Assembly (NCBI RefSeq): GCF_004000845.1
Contig: NZ_BIMA01000011.1
Coordinates: 39,914-103,913, forward strand
Direction of reading: 5' to 3'
Source of the DNA: Paenibacillus koleovorans NBRC 103111
Lineage (GTDB): Bacteria > Bacillota > Bacilli > Paenibacillales > NBRC-103111
DNA length: 64,000 nt
Shown here: piece by piece, positions 17,495 to 25,500 of the stretch
How positions within the stretch are numbered: the first letter of the stretch is position 1
How the letters are laid out: each line of letters starts with the position of its first letter
Notes under the pieces: generated by a model
What the model was told of the DNA's origin: nothing
What the model saw: the letters and a program-made list of their open reading frames with translations, nothing else
Database searches by the model: none
Position numbers and translations under genes: made by a program

Positions 17495-17562
17495 AGTGAT
17501 AACGATCCTGTTATAAACCGCGAACTATTGTGTCATTGTTCCGGCGAACGATCGCTTATTAT
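17495..17562 (+). promoter_or_regulatory. Promoter with 42-bp shared regulatory element (copy 2)
   Basis: Block 17495-17536 matches copy 1 at 36/42. TATTAT -10 at 17557-17562. It begins 10 bp after the kinase stop codon and drives the ABC-transporter operon. The substitutions are scattered and both length and spacing are kept, as expected for a selected protein-binding site. Confidence 0.75.
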
Positions 17563-17575
17563 GAAGGGGCAAACG

Positions 17576-17589
17576 TTAAAGCGCTTGCA
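17576..17589 (+). promoter_or_regulatory. Putative CcpA operator (cre), second copy
   Basis: TTAAAGCGCTTGCA, 12 of 14 matches to the cre consensus, just past the -10 where CcpA would block elongation or clearance. It pairs with the site at 7488. Confidence 0.5.
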
Positions 17590-17613
17590 ACATCGATAAA
17601 GGGGGAATACGCA

Positions 17614-19320
17614 GTGAGCGGTATTAAGGGTAAAAAGCTTCGAACCGCCCTATTGCTAGGGTTGGTTGTAACGCTGGGGGGTACGGCTGTGGCTTGCTCC
17701 GGCACGAAGGGCAACGAGGCGGCGGGCGAACAGACGGGATCGCCGGCACCTAGCGCAGCGAAGCTGGATATCAGCTGGGCCGGCGCGAATGCCAGAGGCA
17801 AGGTGGAAGACAACAACTATGTGCAGCAGAAGCTGGAGAGCAAGTTCAACATCAAGCTGACCAACAAGAAGGTCGATCTGAACAACCCCCAGCAGGTCAG
17901 TCTGATGCTCGCTTCCGGCGAGCTGCCGGAGGCGACATTCTTCTCCGGCAATGACGCGCTCAAGCTATTCACGGACGGCGAGACGCGCACGATTCCGAAG
18001 GCTATGATTCTGAAATATGCGCCGAACTACGCCAAGATGCTGGACGACAATCCGCCGGGCTGGAAGATGGGGCTGGCTCCGAACAAGACGGACGAGTATG
18101 TATCCCTTGCCGGTATTTCGGGTTCGGTCGAGGGCCAACTATGGGGCAACGTGTACCGCCTGGATTGGCTGGAGAAGCTGGGCTTCAAGCCGAAGGGCAA
18201 TCCTCAGCCAGTAGGGACTTCGGGCGGTCGCGAGCGGGTGTTCTTCACGAAGGAGGCGTTCACCCTCGAGGAAGAGGCCAAAATATTCGACGCTATGGTT
18301 AATCAAGATCCAGACGGCAACGGCAAAAAAGACACCTATGCCTTCACGCCGTATAACGATACGCTGCTCTGGTGGGGAGCGAATTATCTCGGCGCCTACG
18401 GTCTTGGAGCCGATCTGAATTTGGAGGAGAACGGGAAGGTTACCAACTTCAATATTTCTCCTCGGTACAAGGATTTTCTGAATAAAATGGCGGAGTGGTA
18501 CAAGCTCGGCTACATCGATCCCGAATTCGTCACCTTGAACCGCGTCAAAGGCTGGGAGAAGTTTTCCACGGGCAAAATCGGCAGCGCCCAGTCCCAATAC
18601 AACGCGGCGGCGCTCATGACCGGCGTGTTCATGCAGCGGCCTCCGGGCAACCTGGTGGCGAAGGACCCGAACGTGAAAATTCTCATTACGCCTCCGCAGA
18701 TCGGACCGAATGGTAAACAGGGTGCGCCTGCCTACCGTCCCGTGTCGCTATTAGGCGGCTATGACTTCGTAATCCGCAAGGATGTGTCCGACGAGAAGCT
18801 CAGTCGTATCCTGCAAGTATTCGACTACATCAACTTTGACAAGGAAGGGCTCATCATGAGCTCGTTCGGAGAAGTCGGCACCCACTTCAATTGGGAGGGT
18901 GAGCCGTACAAATCGGCCGCCTTGCCGATCAACAACTCAAACGCGGATGACAAATTCGGCTTGCGCTATTACAATCACGCCATTACAACCCGCGAGATGA
19001 TGACGTATACGACGCCGCAGGACGTCATGAAGCTGGTGAACGACTACTTCTTCAATAAGAACGAAGGCATGAAGCTGATGATTCAGCCATACAAGTTCGA
19101 TCTGTTCAAACAAACGAAGTACAACGAGCTGTTGGCGAAAAACGGAGAGAAGCTGAATACGATCGCGAACGAGTATTTGTTCAAGGCGATCGTCGGAGAG
19201 GTTAAAGTGGACGATACATGGAATGCGTACGTGGACAACTGGCGCAAAAACGGCGGCGACGAGCTGCTCGCTGAGCTGGAGAAGTCGCCGAAATCCATCG
19301 ATCTGATGAGCAGTAAATAG
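17614..19320 (+). CDS. Extracellular solute-binding lipoprotein (LplA type)
   Basis: 568 residues. GTG start with AAGGGGG 8 nt upstream. The frame is open further up but overlaps the promoter. Lipoprotein signal: KKLRTALLLGLVVTLGGTAVAC, with the lipidated Cys followed by SGTKG and a Ser/Pro/Glu-rich linker. The rest is a family-1-like substrate-binding fold with a calcium-like loop DPDGNGKKD. It should capture an oligosaccharide for the two permeases that follow. No ATPase is coded here; such CUT1 systems usually share an MsmX-type ATPase made elsewhere. Confidence 0.92.
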   Translation: MSGIKGKKLRTALLLGLVVTLGGTAVACSGTKGNEAAGEQTGSPAPSAAKLDISWAGANARGKVEDNNYVQQKLESKFNIKLTNKKVDLNNPQQVSLMLASGELPEATFFSGNDALKLFTDGETRTIPKAMILKYAPNYAKMLDDNPPGWKMGLAPNKTDEYVSLAGISGSVEGQLWGNVYRLDWLEKLGFKPKGNPQPVGTSGGRERVFFTKEAFTLEEEAKIFDAMVNQDPDGNGKKDTYAFTPYNDTLLWWGANYLGAYGLGADLNLEENGKVTNFNISPRYKDFLNKMAEWYKLGYIDPEFVTLNRVKGWEKFSTGKIGSAQSQYNAAALMTGVFMQRPPGNLVAKDPNVKILITPPQIGPNGKQGAPAYRPVSLLGGYDFVIRKDVSDEKLSRILQVFDYINFDKEGLIMSSFGEVGTHFNWEGEPYKSAALPINNSNADDKFGLRYYNHAITTREMMTYTTPQDVMKLVNDYFFNKNEGMKLMIQPYKFDLFKQTKYNELLAKNGEKLNTIANEYLFKAIVGEVKVDDTWNAYVDNWRKNGGDELLAELEKSPKSIDLMSSK

Positions 19321-19333
19321 AGAGACCTGGGCA

Positions 19334-19367
19334 GGGGAAGGGCCGTTTGAACGAGAGGCGCTTCCCC
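19334..19367 (+). promoter_or_regulatory. Intercistronic hairpin after the binding-protein gene
   Basis: GGGGAAG at 19334-19340 and CTTCCCC at 19361-19367, with an inner GCC/GGC, form a stem without a T run. Placed between binding protein and permease, it probably protects the 3' end of the binding-protein mRNA and lowers permease output. Confidence 0.55.
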
Positions 19368-19390
19368 ATCCCATCTACGAGGTGGCCGTC

Positions 19391-20326
19391 ATGGAGAGAT
19401 CGGAAACAACCGCAACAACCCGCCTTTCAACCTGGAGACAGGTCAAGCGTATGAAGCTGCTGTACTTGCTCCTTCTGCTGCCTGTGGTACAGCTGTTTAT
19501 TTTTCAATATATCCCGATGTACGGCGTGTTGATCGCGTTCAAGGATTTTAAGGTAGCCAGAGGCATCTGGGACAGTCCATGGAACAATTTCGAGCATTTC
19601 CGCACCTTGTTCAGCGATTTCATCTTTCTCCGCGCGTTGCGCAATACGTTGATCATATCCGGGCTCAAGCTCGTGTTCGGCTTCTTAGCGCCCATTGTGT
19701 TCGCTTTGCTGTTGAACGAAATTCGCCATGTCCGCTTCAAAAAAATAACGCAGAGCATCTCCTATTTGCCCCACTTCATGTCGTGGGTTATTGCGGCAAG
19801 CATGCTCGTCGAGATCGTCTCCCCGCAGCGAGGCATCGTCAACTATGTCATCACACTGTTCGGCGGTGATCCGGTGCATTTTCTCGCCAGCAAGACGTAT
19901 TTCGTACCGATGCTGATCATAAGTGACATCTGGAAAGAGATGGGCTGGGCGGCCATTATTTATATTGCCTCGATGGCTTCGATCTCGCCCGAGCTGTATG
20001 AGGCAAGCGACGTGGACGGGGCGAACCGGCTGCAAAAAATGGTGCATATTACGATTCCCGCGATTATGCCGGTCGTCGTTATTTTATTCCTGCTCCGGCT
20101 CGGCAACATTCTGGAGGGCGGTTTCGATCAAATTCTGAATTTGTACAATCCGCTTGTTTATGAGGTCGGGGATATCATCGATACGTACGTATACCGGGTG
20201 GGGCTGGTCGAATACAAATTCGATTACTCCGCTGCCGTCGGGCTGTTCAAAAATGTGGTGGGCGTCGTGCTGCTCGTAACGGCTAATCTGTTCGTACGCA
20301 AAGTCAGCGACCATGGAGCATGGTAA
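19391..20326 (+). CDS. ABC sugar transporter permease (LplB type)
   Basis: 311 residues, six membrane helices. The EAA loop EASDVDGANRLQKMVHITIPAI (near 205) docks the ATPase. ATG start 5 nt after GAGGTGG. The N-terminal LLYLLLLLPVVQLFIFQYIPMYGVLIAFKDF is typical of LplB/YteP partners of LplA-type lipoproteins. Follows the binding protein by 70 bp and precedes the second permease by 16 bp. Confidence 0.93.
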   Translation: MERSETTATTRLSTWRQVKRMKLLYLLLLLPVVQLFIFQYIPMYGVLIAFKDFKVARGIWDSPWNNFEHFRTLFSDFIFLRALRNTLIISGLKLVFGFLAPIVFALLLNEIRHVRFKKITQSISYLPHFMSWVIAASMLVEIVSPQRGIVNYVITLFGGDPVHFLASKTYFVPMLIISDIWKEMGWAAIIYIASMASISPELYEASDVDGANRLQKMVHITIPAIMPVVVILFLLRLGNILEGGFDQILNLYNPLVYEVGDIIDTYVYRVGLVEYKFDYSAAVGLFKNVVGVVLLVTANLFVRKVSDHGAW

Positions 20327-20342
20327 GGAGGTGGCAACGCAG

Positions 20343-21242
20343 ATGACAATTAATAGAAATCGCCGCCGCGGCCGTCCCCTTGGCGATCGGCTGTTCTCGA
20401 TCGGCAACGGAGCTTTCATGGTGATCCTGGCGCTGTCGATCCTGTATCCGTTCTGGCAGACGCTCATCCTGTCCTTGTCCGGTCCGCAATCGGCCATGTC
20501 TCTCGGAGTCCATCTTTGGGCGCAAGAGTGGAGCTTGGATGCTTACCGATTTTTGTTCTCCTACGAGGATATTTATGGCGCTTATATCAATACGATTGTG
20601 CGGACGCTAGTGGGAACCGTCGTCATTGTCATGTTCACGGTGGCCGCGGCCTACCCGTTGTCCAAGCGCGAGCTGCCGTACCGCAATACTTTGACGATCT
20701 TTTTCCTCATCCCTATGTTTTTCTCGGGCGGGCTCATTCCGACCTACTTGCTCATTCGCCAGATCGGGCTGATCGATCATTTCCTTGTGCTTATTTTACC
20801 GGGGGCGGTCAGCATCTTCAGCGTCATCATCATGCGGAACTTCTTTATGACGATCGACAAAGCTTTCGAGGAATCGGCCTTCATCGACGGTGCGAATTAC
20901 TTGACGCTGCTGATACGCATCATCCTGCCGATCTCGGTGCCGGTGCTCGCCACGATAGCCTTATGGGCGGCGGTATCGCATTGGAACGCCTGGTTCGATG
21001 CGATGATCTACATCCGCGACCGCGACAAGACGGTTATCCAACTGATTCTGCGCGAGATGCTGACCGCCGTCAATCAACAGGCTTCGGATGTAGCCTCATT
21101 CGGCGCCAGCCATGCGGAGTTGACCTTGAATAATGTAAGAGCCGCCATCGTGCTCATCTCGATCGGACCGATCGTGCTCGTGTATCCGTATATTCAGAAA
21201 TATTTTGTCAAAGGCATAACGCTTGGGTCGTTGAAAGGATAA
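20343..21242 (+). CDS. ABC sugar transporter permease (LplC/YtcP type)
   Basis: 299 residues with six membrane helices. EAA-like loop FEESAFIDGANYLTLLIRIILPIS near 180, and the family ending KYFVKGITLGSLKG. Start ATG 20343 is 8 nt after AAGGAGGTGG; an earlier ATG (20313) overlaps the previous gene. Forms the membrane pore with the preceding permease. Confidence 0.93.
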   Translation: MTINRNRRRGRPLGDRLFSIGNGAFMVILALSILYPFWQTLILSLSGPQSAMSLGVHLWAQEWSLDAYRFLFSYEDIYGAYINTIVRTLVGTVVIVMFTVAAAYPLSKRELPYRNTLTIFFLIPMFFSGGLIPTYLLIRQIGLIDHFLVLILPGAVSIFSVIIMRNFFMTIDKAFEESAFIDGANYLTLLIRIILPISVPVLATIALWAAVSHWNAWFDAMIYIRDRDKTVIQLILREMLTAVNQQASDVASFGASHAELTLNNVRAAIVLISIGPIVLVYPYIQKYFVKGITLGSLKG

Positions 21243-21283
21243 TGGCCGAGAATGCGAACTGTTGAAAAAGGGAGCGATTGATC

Positions 21284-22579
21284 ATGACGCAACTATCTCG
21301 CGAGCGGACTTCATTCCGCGTCGAGCGGCAACGGAACGCCTATGTCTCCGCAGGGCTGTTCCCGCTTGCCGCGACGACGGCCGCCTGCCCGCATCCGTCC
21401 GATTCGGGACGTACCCGCTGGGTGCAGCTGATGAATTTGTTCGAAGGCTCGGACCGGGGAACCGGCGTGTTATGCCGCATTTCCGACGACAAGGGGAATA
21501 CATGGCGTGAAACCGGGATCTATGACCGGGCTTACAGGCTGAACCGGGATGCGCACGAGAAAATGTTGAAGCTGCAAAACGGGATCGTGTACGACGAGCG
21601 TGCCGGGGTGCTTGTTCGATTCGGCACCGAGTATGTGTGGAGGGAAGGGGACTTGCAGACGATCTTGTCTTCGATCCTGAGCAAACGACGCATTTATTAC
21701 AGTATCTCCTTCGACGGCGGGGAAACGTGGACGGACAGCCGCTACATGTTCCAGCATGGCGGCGATTACGATCGCGACCGGATGTTCCCCGGCGTTACGT
21801 TCGGTCGGAACATGATCATGCCTTCGAATCCGATCGTTGTTCGAGGAGCAGGCAGCCGTCAAGGGAACCTTGCCGTCGGCGTGCAGATTCAGATGCTGGA
21901 TGAAGAAGGGATGCTATTCAATCCGACTGTGATGGGCTTTTTCCATTCCGGCTGTCTGTTCGGCGCCTGGAATGCGGAGCTCTTGCGCTATGAGTGGACG
22001 ATAGGAGAGGAAACGGTGCAGGTGCCGGTTACAGAGTCGACGCGCGGGATTTACGAACCGGCCTTGTGCGAATGCGACGACGGTCGGATCATCATGATCC
22101 TGCGGGGCAGCAATACGAAGGCGCGCGAGCAAATCCCCGGCACCAAATGGATCAGCGTCTCGGACGATCAAGGGGCGACGTGGAGCAAACCCGAACGATT
22201 GCATTACGACGATGTCAGCCTGATGTACTCTTCTTCCACTTTTCCGAGTTTGGTACGGGATCAAGCGGGCGTTTTCTACTTTGTGGGCATGGTGAACGAG
22301 GACAACCCGGACGGCAATTTGCCGAGGTATCCGTTATGCATCGCGCAATTGGACACCGACACCTTGACCATTGTGAAAGAAAGCGTGACGCCGATCGTGA
22401 CCAAGCAGCCGCAGCAGGACGAGGCAAACGGCAAATATCCGGTCGATTTCTCCAATCAAGCGGTGCTATGGGACGAGGAGGACGGCAAGCTGATCGCCTT
22501 TGTCCCCTATCAGCCGGATTTGAACTGTTACGAGGGCATTTTGCTGCAAGTGGAAGTACAAGTGCTTAAGCAACAATAG
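21284..22579 (+). CDS. Asp-box (BNR) beta-propeller protein, exo-sialidase-like
   Basis: 431 residues. Three Asp-box motifs (S-x-D-x-G-x-T-W type) are visible: SDDKGNTWRE near 66, SFDGGETWTD near 132 and VSDDQGATWSKP near 290. They mark a six-bladed sialidase-like propeller. No signal peptide, so it would act on imported oligosaccharide. The spacing fits the sialidase superfamily, but related propellers also include glycoside hydrolases acting on other sugars, so true sialidase activity is unproven. ATG 21284 has GGGAG 9 nt upstream. It follows the permease in the transporter operon. Confidence 0.75.
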   Translation: MTQLSRERTSFRVERQRNAYVSAGLFPLAATTAACPHPSDSGRTRWVQLMNLFEGSDRGTGVLCRISDDKGNTWRETGIYDRAYRLNRDAHEKMLKLQNGIVYDERAGVLVRFGTEYVWREGDLQTILSSILSKRRIYYSISFDGGETWTDSRYMFQHGGDYDRDRMFPGVTFGRNMIMPSNPIVVRGAGSRQGNLAVGVQIQMLDEEGMLFNPTVMGFFHSGCLFGAWNAELLRYEWTIGEETVQVPVTESTRGIYEPALCECDDGRIIMILRGSNTKAREQIPGTKWISVSDDQGATWSKPERLHYDDVSLMYSSSTFPSLVRDQAGVFYFVGMVNEDNPDGNLPRYPLCIAQLDTDTLTIVKESVTPIVTKQPQQDEANGKYPVDFSNQAVLWDEEDGKLIAFVPYQPDLNCYEGILLQVEVQVLKQQ

Positions 22580-22604
22580 AACATCCTAAGGGGAGCAATT
22601 GGAA

Positions 22605-23432
22605 ATGGAGCGCAAACCGTTTGACTTACAGCCAAGTCGTGTATTGCAGAAGCTGAAGGCTGGTGGTGTCGCTTATGCGACCAAGCTGAACTTGGCGGAT
22701 CCGCGAGTTGTGGAAATCGCCTGTATGGTGTCCGGAGTGGACTGCATCTGGTTGGATATGGAGCATGTCGCGAACGATTGGTCGATGATCGAAAAGCAAA
22801 TTTTGGCAGCCAAAGCTTATGATGTCGATGTGATGGTCCGTGTGGCGAGAGGCTCGTACAGCGAGCTGGTCAAGCCGCTCGAGCTGGATGCCACGTGCAT
22901 CCTTGTGCCGCATGTCATGAGCGCGGACGATGCCCGTCAAGTGGCGCACTTCTCGAAATTTCATCCGATAGGGCGCAGGCCCATGGATGGAGGGAACGCC
23001 GACGGCCGGTACGCGAATCTGGCGTTGCCGGAGTATATGCGGCAGGCGAACGAGCAGCGGTTCAATGTGCTGCAGATCGAGGACCCGGAGCCGCTGGAGG
23101 AGCTGGAGACGATTATCGCTCTTCCCGGCGTAGACGGCGTTTTCTTCGGACCGGGGGACTTCAGCCAGGGCATCGGCGCTCCAGGCGAATGGGACCATCC
23201 GTTAATTACGGAAACCCGGAAGCGAATTGCGGACTTGGCGGTCAAACACGGTAAAATCGCCGCGACGATAGGCAGCCTCGGCAATGTGGAGGAGCTCGTC
23301 GCCATGGGATACCGCTTTATCAGCCTCGGTGCGGATGTGATCGGGCTGAGCGAGTATTACAACCATCTCTTCAATGAGCTGTCCGGCAAGCAGGAGCGTT
23401 TGAACATGAGCTTGTACGGGGAAAAGGCTTAG
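22605..23432 (+). CDS. HpcH/HpaI-family aldolase
   Basis: About 275 residues, class II pyruvate aldolase TIM barrel. WLDMEHVANDW (near 48) holds the catalytic region, LQIEDPEPLEELETI (near 150) gives the metal-binding Glu, and GVDGVFFGPGDFSQGIG (near 172) the metal-binding Asp. Family members cleave 2-keto-3-deoxy sugar acids to pyruvate and an aldehyde, which suits the mannonate-dehydratase-like enzyme 10 kb upstream. ATG 22605 lies 9 nt after AGGGGAG; TTG 22599 is too close. It closes the transporter operon, 25 bp after the Asp-box gene. Confidence 0.85.
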   Translation: MERKPFDLQPSRVLQKLKAGGVAYATKLNLADPRVVEIACMVSGVDCIWLDMEHVANDWSMIEKQILAAKAYDVDVMVRVARGSYSELVKPLELDATCILVPHVMSADDARQVAHFSKFHPIGRRPMDGGNADGRYANLALPEYMRQANEQRFNVLQIEDPEPLEELETIIALPGVDGVFFGPGDFSQGIGAPGEWDHPLITETRKRIADLAVKHGKIAATIGSLGNVEELVAMGYRFISLGADVIGLSEYYNHLFNELSGKQERLNMSLYGEKA

Positions 23433-23449
23433 CGCATCCTTCACAATTT

Positions 23450-23458
23450 TGCTATGAT
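23450..23458 (+). promoter_or_regulatory. Extended -10 promoter
   Basis: TGCTATGAT 37 bp before the oxidoreductase start. No clear -35, as is common for TGn promoters. Confidence 0.4.
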
Positions 23459-23494
23459 GGTCATGAGAAAACGCATATTGAAGGAGTTGATCTC

Positions 23495-24520
23495 ATGACC
23501 ATTCATTTCGCCATCGTAGGTTGCCGGCACAGCCATATCGGCATGTTCATCAACGAGATGCTCGCGCTCGGGCACCGTTGCGTCGGCCTTTACGATCCCG
23601 ACGACACGAGCCTGGCGGAGCAGCTCGCCGCCAAACACGGGCTGCCGCTCATGAAGGACCGCGATGCGTTCCTCGATCCGGCGCTGCAAGTGCAGGTGAT
23701 CGGCTCGGCTTCGATCAACTGCGACAAGATGGAGCTTGTCGAGTGGGCCGAACGCCACGGCATCCACGTCATGTTCGACAAGCCGGCCGTCACCGACCGA
23801 GAGCAGTTGAGCCGCCTGGAGGCAGTCATCCGCCGCGGTCGCATCCAAGTCGGCATGCTGCTGACGGAGCGGTTCCGGCCGGCGGTCTACACGCTGCAGC
23901 AGGCGATCGCCGCCGGACAGCTCGGCCGGCTCGTCAGCGTCTCGATGCGCAAGCCGCATCGGCTGAACCCGGCTTCCCGCGCCGACTGGTTTTTCGAGAA
24001 GCGGCGCAATGGCGGCGTCATTGTCGACCTGCTCATCCACGACTTCGACCTGCTGCTCTGGCTGACCGGCCAGCAGGCGGTATCTGTGCAGGCGGTCATG
24101 ACGAAGAACGAGCTGCCGGAGTACCCCGACTTCTGGGATGCGGCATCCGCCCAGGTCATCATGAACGAGGGGCTCATCGCCCAGCTGTACGCGGATTGGC
24201 ATACGCCGGACAAAAGCTGGACTTGGGGCGACTGCCGCGTGTTCGTCAACGGCACGGAAGGCTTCGCCGAGCTGCGGCTGACCGGCGATCCGCTCGTCTC
24301 CGACCGCGAGGAGCTGCTGCTCGCCGTGAACGATCGCGATCCGCTGCATCTCGCGGAACTCGCGGAGCCGCCTTGCTCGCTGACGGAGGATTTCTTGCGC
24401 CGCATCGAGGGGCAGCCGGCGGTGCTGACGCACGAGCATATTCTCGCGGCCAGCGCGCTTACGATCGATGCGGATGAAGGCGCGGTGCTCGTTAATCGTT
24501 TTGGTGTACCTGAAGCCTAA
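23495..24520 (+). CDS. Gfo/Idh/MocA-family oxidoreductase
   Basis: 341 residues. N-terminal Rossmann domain with FAIVGCRHSHIGMF (a variant of the usual GxGxxG, here G-C-R-H-S-H), GIHVMFDKPAV (E/D-K-P motif, near 90) and a C-terminal domain with the conserved NGGVIVDLLIHDFDLLLWLTG (near 170), which holds the catalytic His-Asp region. It oxidises or reduces a sugar or inositol derivative with NAD(P). Own promoter, AAGGAG before ATG. Codon use is richer in G and C than in its neighbours. Confidence 0.9.
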   Translation: MTIHFAIVGCRHSHIGMFINEMLALGHRCVGLYDPDDTSLAEQLAAKHGLPLMKDRDAFLDPALQVQVIGSASINCDKMELVEWAERHGIHVMFDKPAVTDREQLSRLEAVIRRGRIQVGMLLTERFRPAVYTLQQAIAAGQLGRLVSVSMRKPHRLNPASRADWFFEKRRNGGVIVDLLIHDFDLLLWLTGQQAVSVQAVMTKNELPEYPDFWDAASAQVIMNEGLIAQLYADWHTPDKSWTWGDCRVFVNGTEGFAELRLTGDPLVSDREELLLAVNDRDPLHLAELAEPPCSLTEDFLRRIEGQPAVLTHEHILAASALTIDADEGAVLVNRFGVPEA

Positions 24521-24653
24521 GCCTTAGCCAAAGCCGAAGCCGAAGCCGGCCGATAAACTGAGAGATTTCGCCGAAAAACTGAACGGTCTCCTCGCCGAGA
24601 GGGCGGTATAATGGCATCAATGTACCGCCACTAGGGAGAGGATGGGAAGATCG

Positions 24654-25397
24654 ATGAGTTTGACACATGCGGAGCTGCTGAAGCTGAAGCGTTGGAATAC
24701 GCCGACGATCTATAACGGCTGGGAGGCCATCACGAAGCACGACATTACGCAAGGCTTCAACCTGGAGGAGACGCGGGATTATATGCCGCATATGGGGCCG
24801 ATGGTCGGCTATGCCGTCACGGTTCAATTTGAGCCGAGCAACCCGAACCACCCGAAGCAAAGCCCGCAAGCCTGGAGCGAATATCGCGCATATGTGGCCA
24901 GCGTGCCGGGGCCGAAAATCGTCGTCGTCCAGGACTTGGACAAGCCGCGCGTCATCGGGGCGTTCTGGGGCGAGGTCAACAGCAACATTCACCGGGCGCT
25001 CGGCTGCGTAGGGACGATTACGGACGGCGCTATCCGCGATACGGACGAGATGTGCAATGCCGGCTTCAAGGCGCTGGCCCGCCGCACTTGCGTAGGGCAT
25101 GCTTACAGCACGCCGGTGCGTTGGGGCATCGAAGTCGAAGTGTTCGGCTGCAAGGTGAAGCCCGGCCAGCTGATCCATGCCGACAAACACGGGTTCCTCG
25201 TCATCCCTCAGGAGGATGAAGCGCGTCTGCTCGAGGCGTCGGTATACATGGACGGCAATGAATGCAGCACGGTCATCCCTGCCGCTCGAGGGGCTGCAGG
25301 CAAGTCTTACGAAGAGCTGCTCGCCGGTATCGATGCGGCCGGCCGGCAGTTCGGCGTCAACATGAAGCAAAAATTCGGTTCCACCGGAGAATGGTAG
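24654..25397 (+). CDS. RraA-like 4-hydroxy-2-oxoglutarate-aldolase-family protein
   Basis: 247 residues. The signature GTITDGAIRDTDEM (G-x-x-x-D-G-x-x-R-D, near 125) binds the divalent metal and oxo-acid in this family of aldolases/decarboxylases (HMG aldolase, oxaloacetate decarboxylase), which includes the RNase-E-inhibitor RraA. The context makes a catabolic aldolase more likely than RNase regulation. A TATAAT at 24607-24612 gives the probable -10. ATG 24642 is adjoined by its ribosome site, so ATG 24654 is preferred. Confidence 0.85.
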   Translation: MSLTHAELLKLKRWNTPTIYNGWEAITKHDITQGFNLEETRDYMPHMGPMVGYAVTVQFEPSNPNHPKQSPQAWSEYRAYVASVPGPKIVVVQDLDKPRVIGAFWGEVNSNIHRALGCVGTITDGAIRDTDEMCNAGFKALARRTCVGHAYSTPVRWGIEVEVFGCKVKPGQLIHADKHGFLVIPQEDEARLLEASVYMDGNECSTVIPAARGAAGKSYEELLAGIDAAGRQFGVNMKQKFGSTGEW

Positions 25398-25410
25398 GAG
25401 GCTGGACCGG

Positions 25411-25500
25411 ATGATCATCGGGGATTTGAGCAAATGGGAGCGGGAAAAGGCGGCGTATGCTGCAGCGCGGAGGGCGGTGCGGCGACGAAACGGATCGTGA
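25411..25500 (+). pseudogene. N-terminal fragment of a YhcH/YjgK/YiaL (DUF386) gene
   Basis: An ATG 13 bp after the RraA-like gene opens a 29-codon frame starting MIIGDLSKWEREKAAY, which is the characteristic start of the YhcH/YiaL cupin family (about 150 residues). After RRAVRRRNGS it meets a TGA that abuts the stop codon of the convergent AraC gene. The rest of the gene is missing. YhcH-type proteins go with sialic-acid and keto-sugar breakdown, so the gene fits the locus and has been cut short. Confidence 0.6.

Noticed and set aside
7376..17536. The paired 42-bp blocks as ends of a mobile element
   Set aside because: They are direct, not inverted, there is no transposase or target duplication, and each sits at a fixed distance from a -10.
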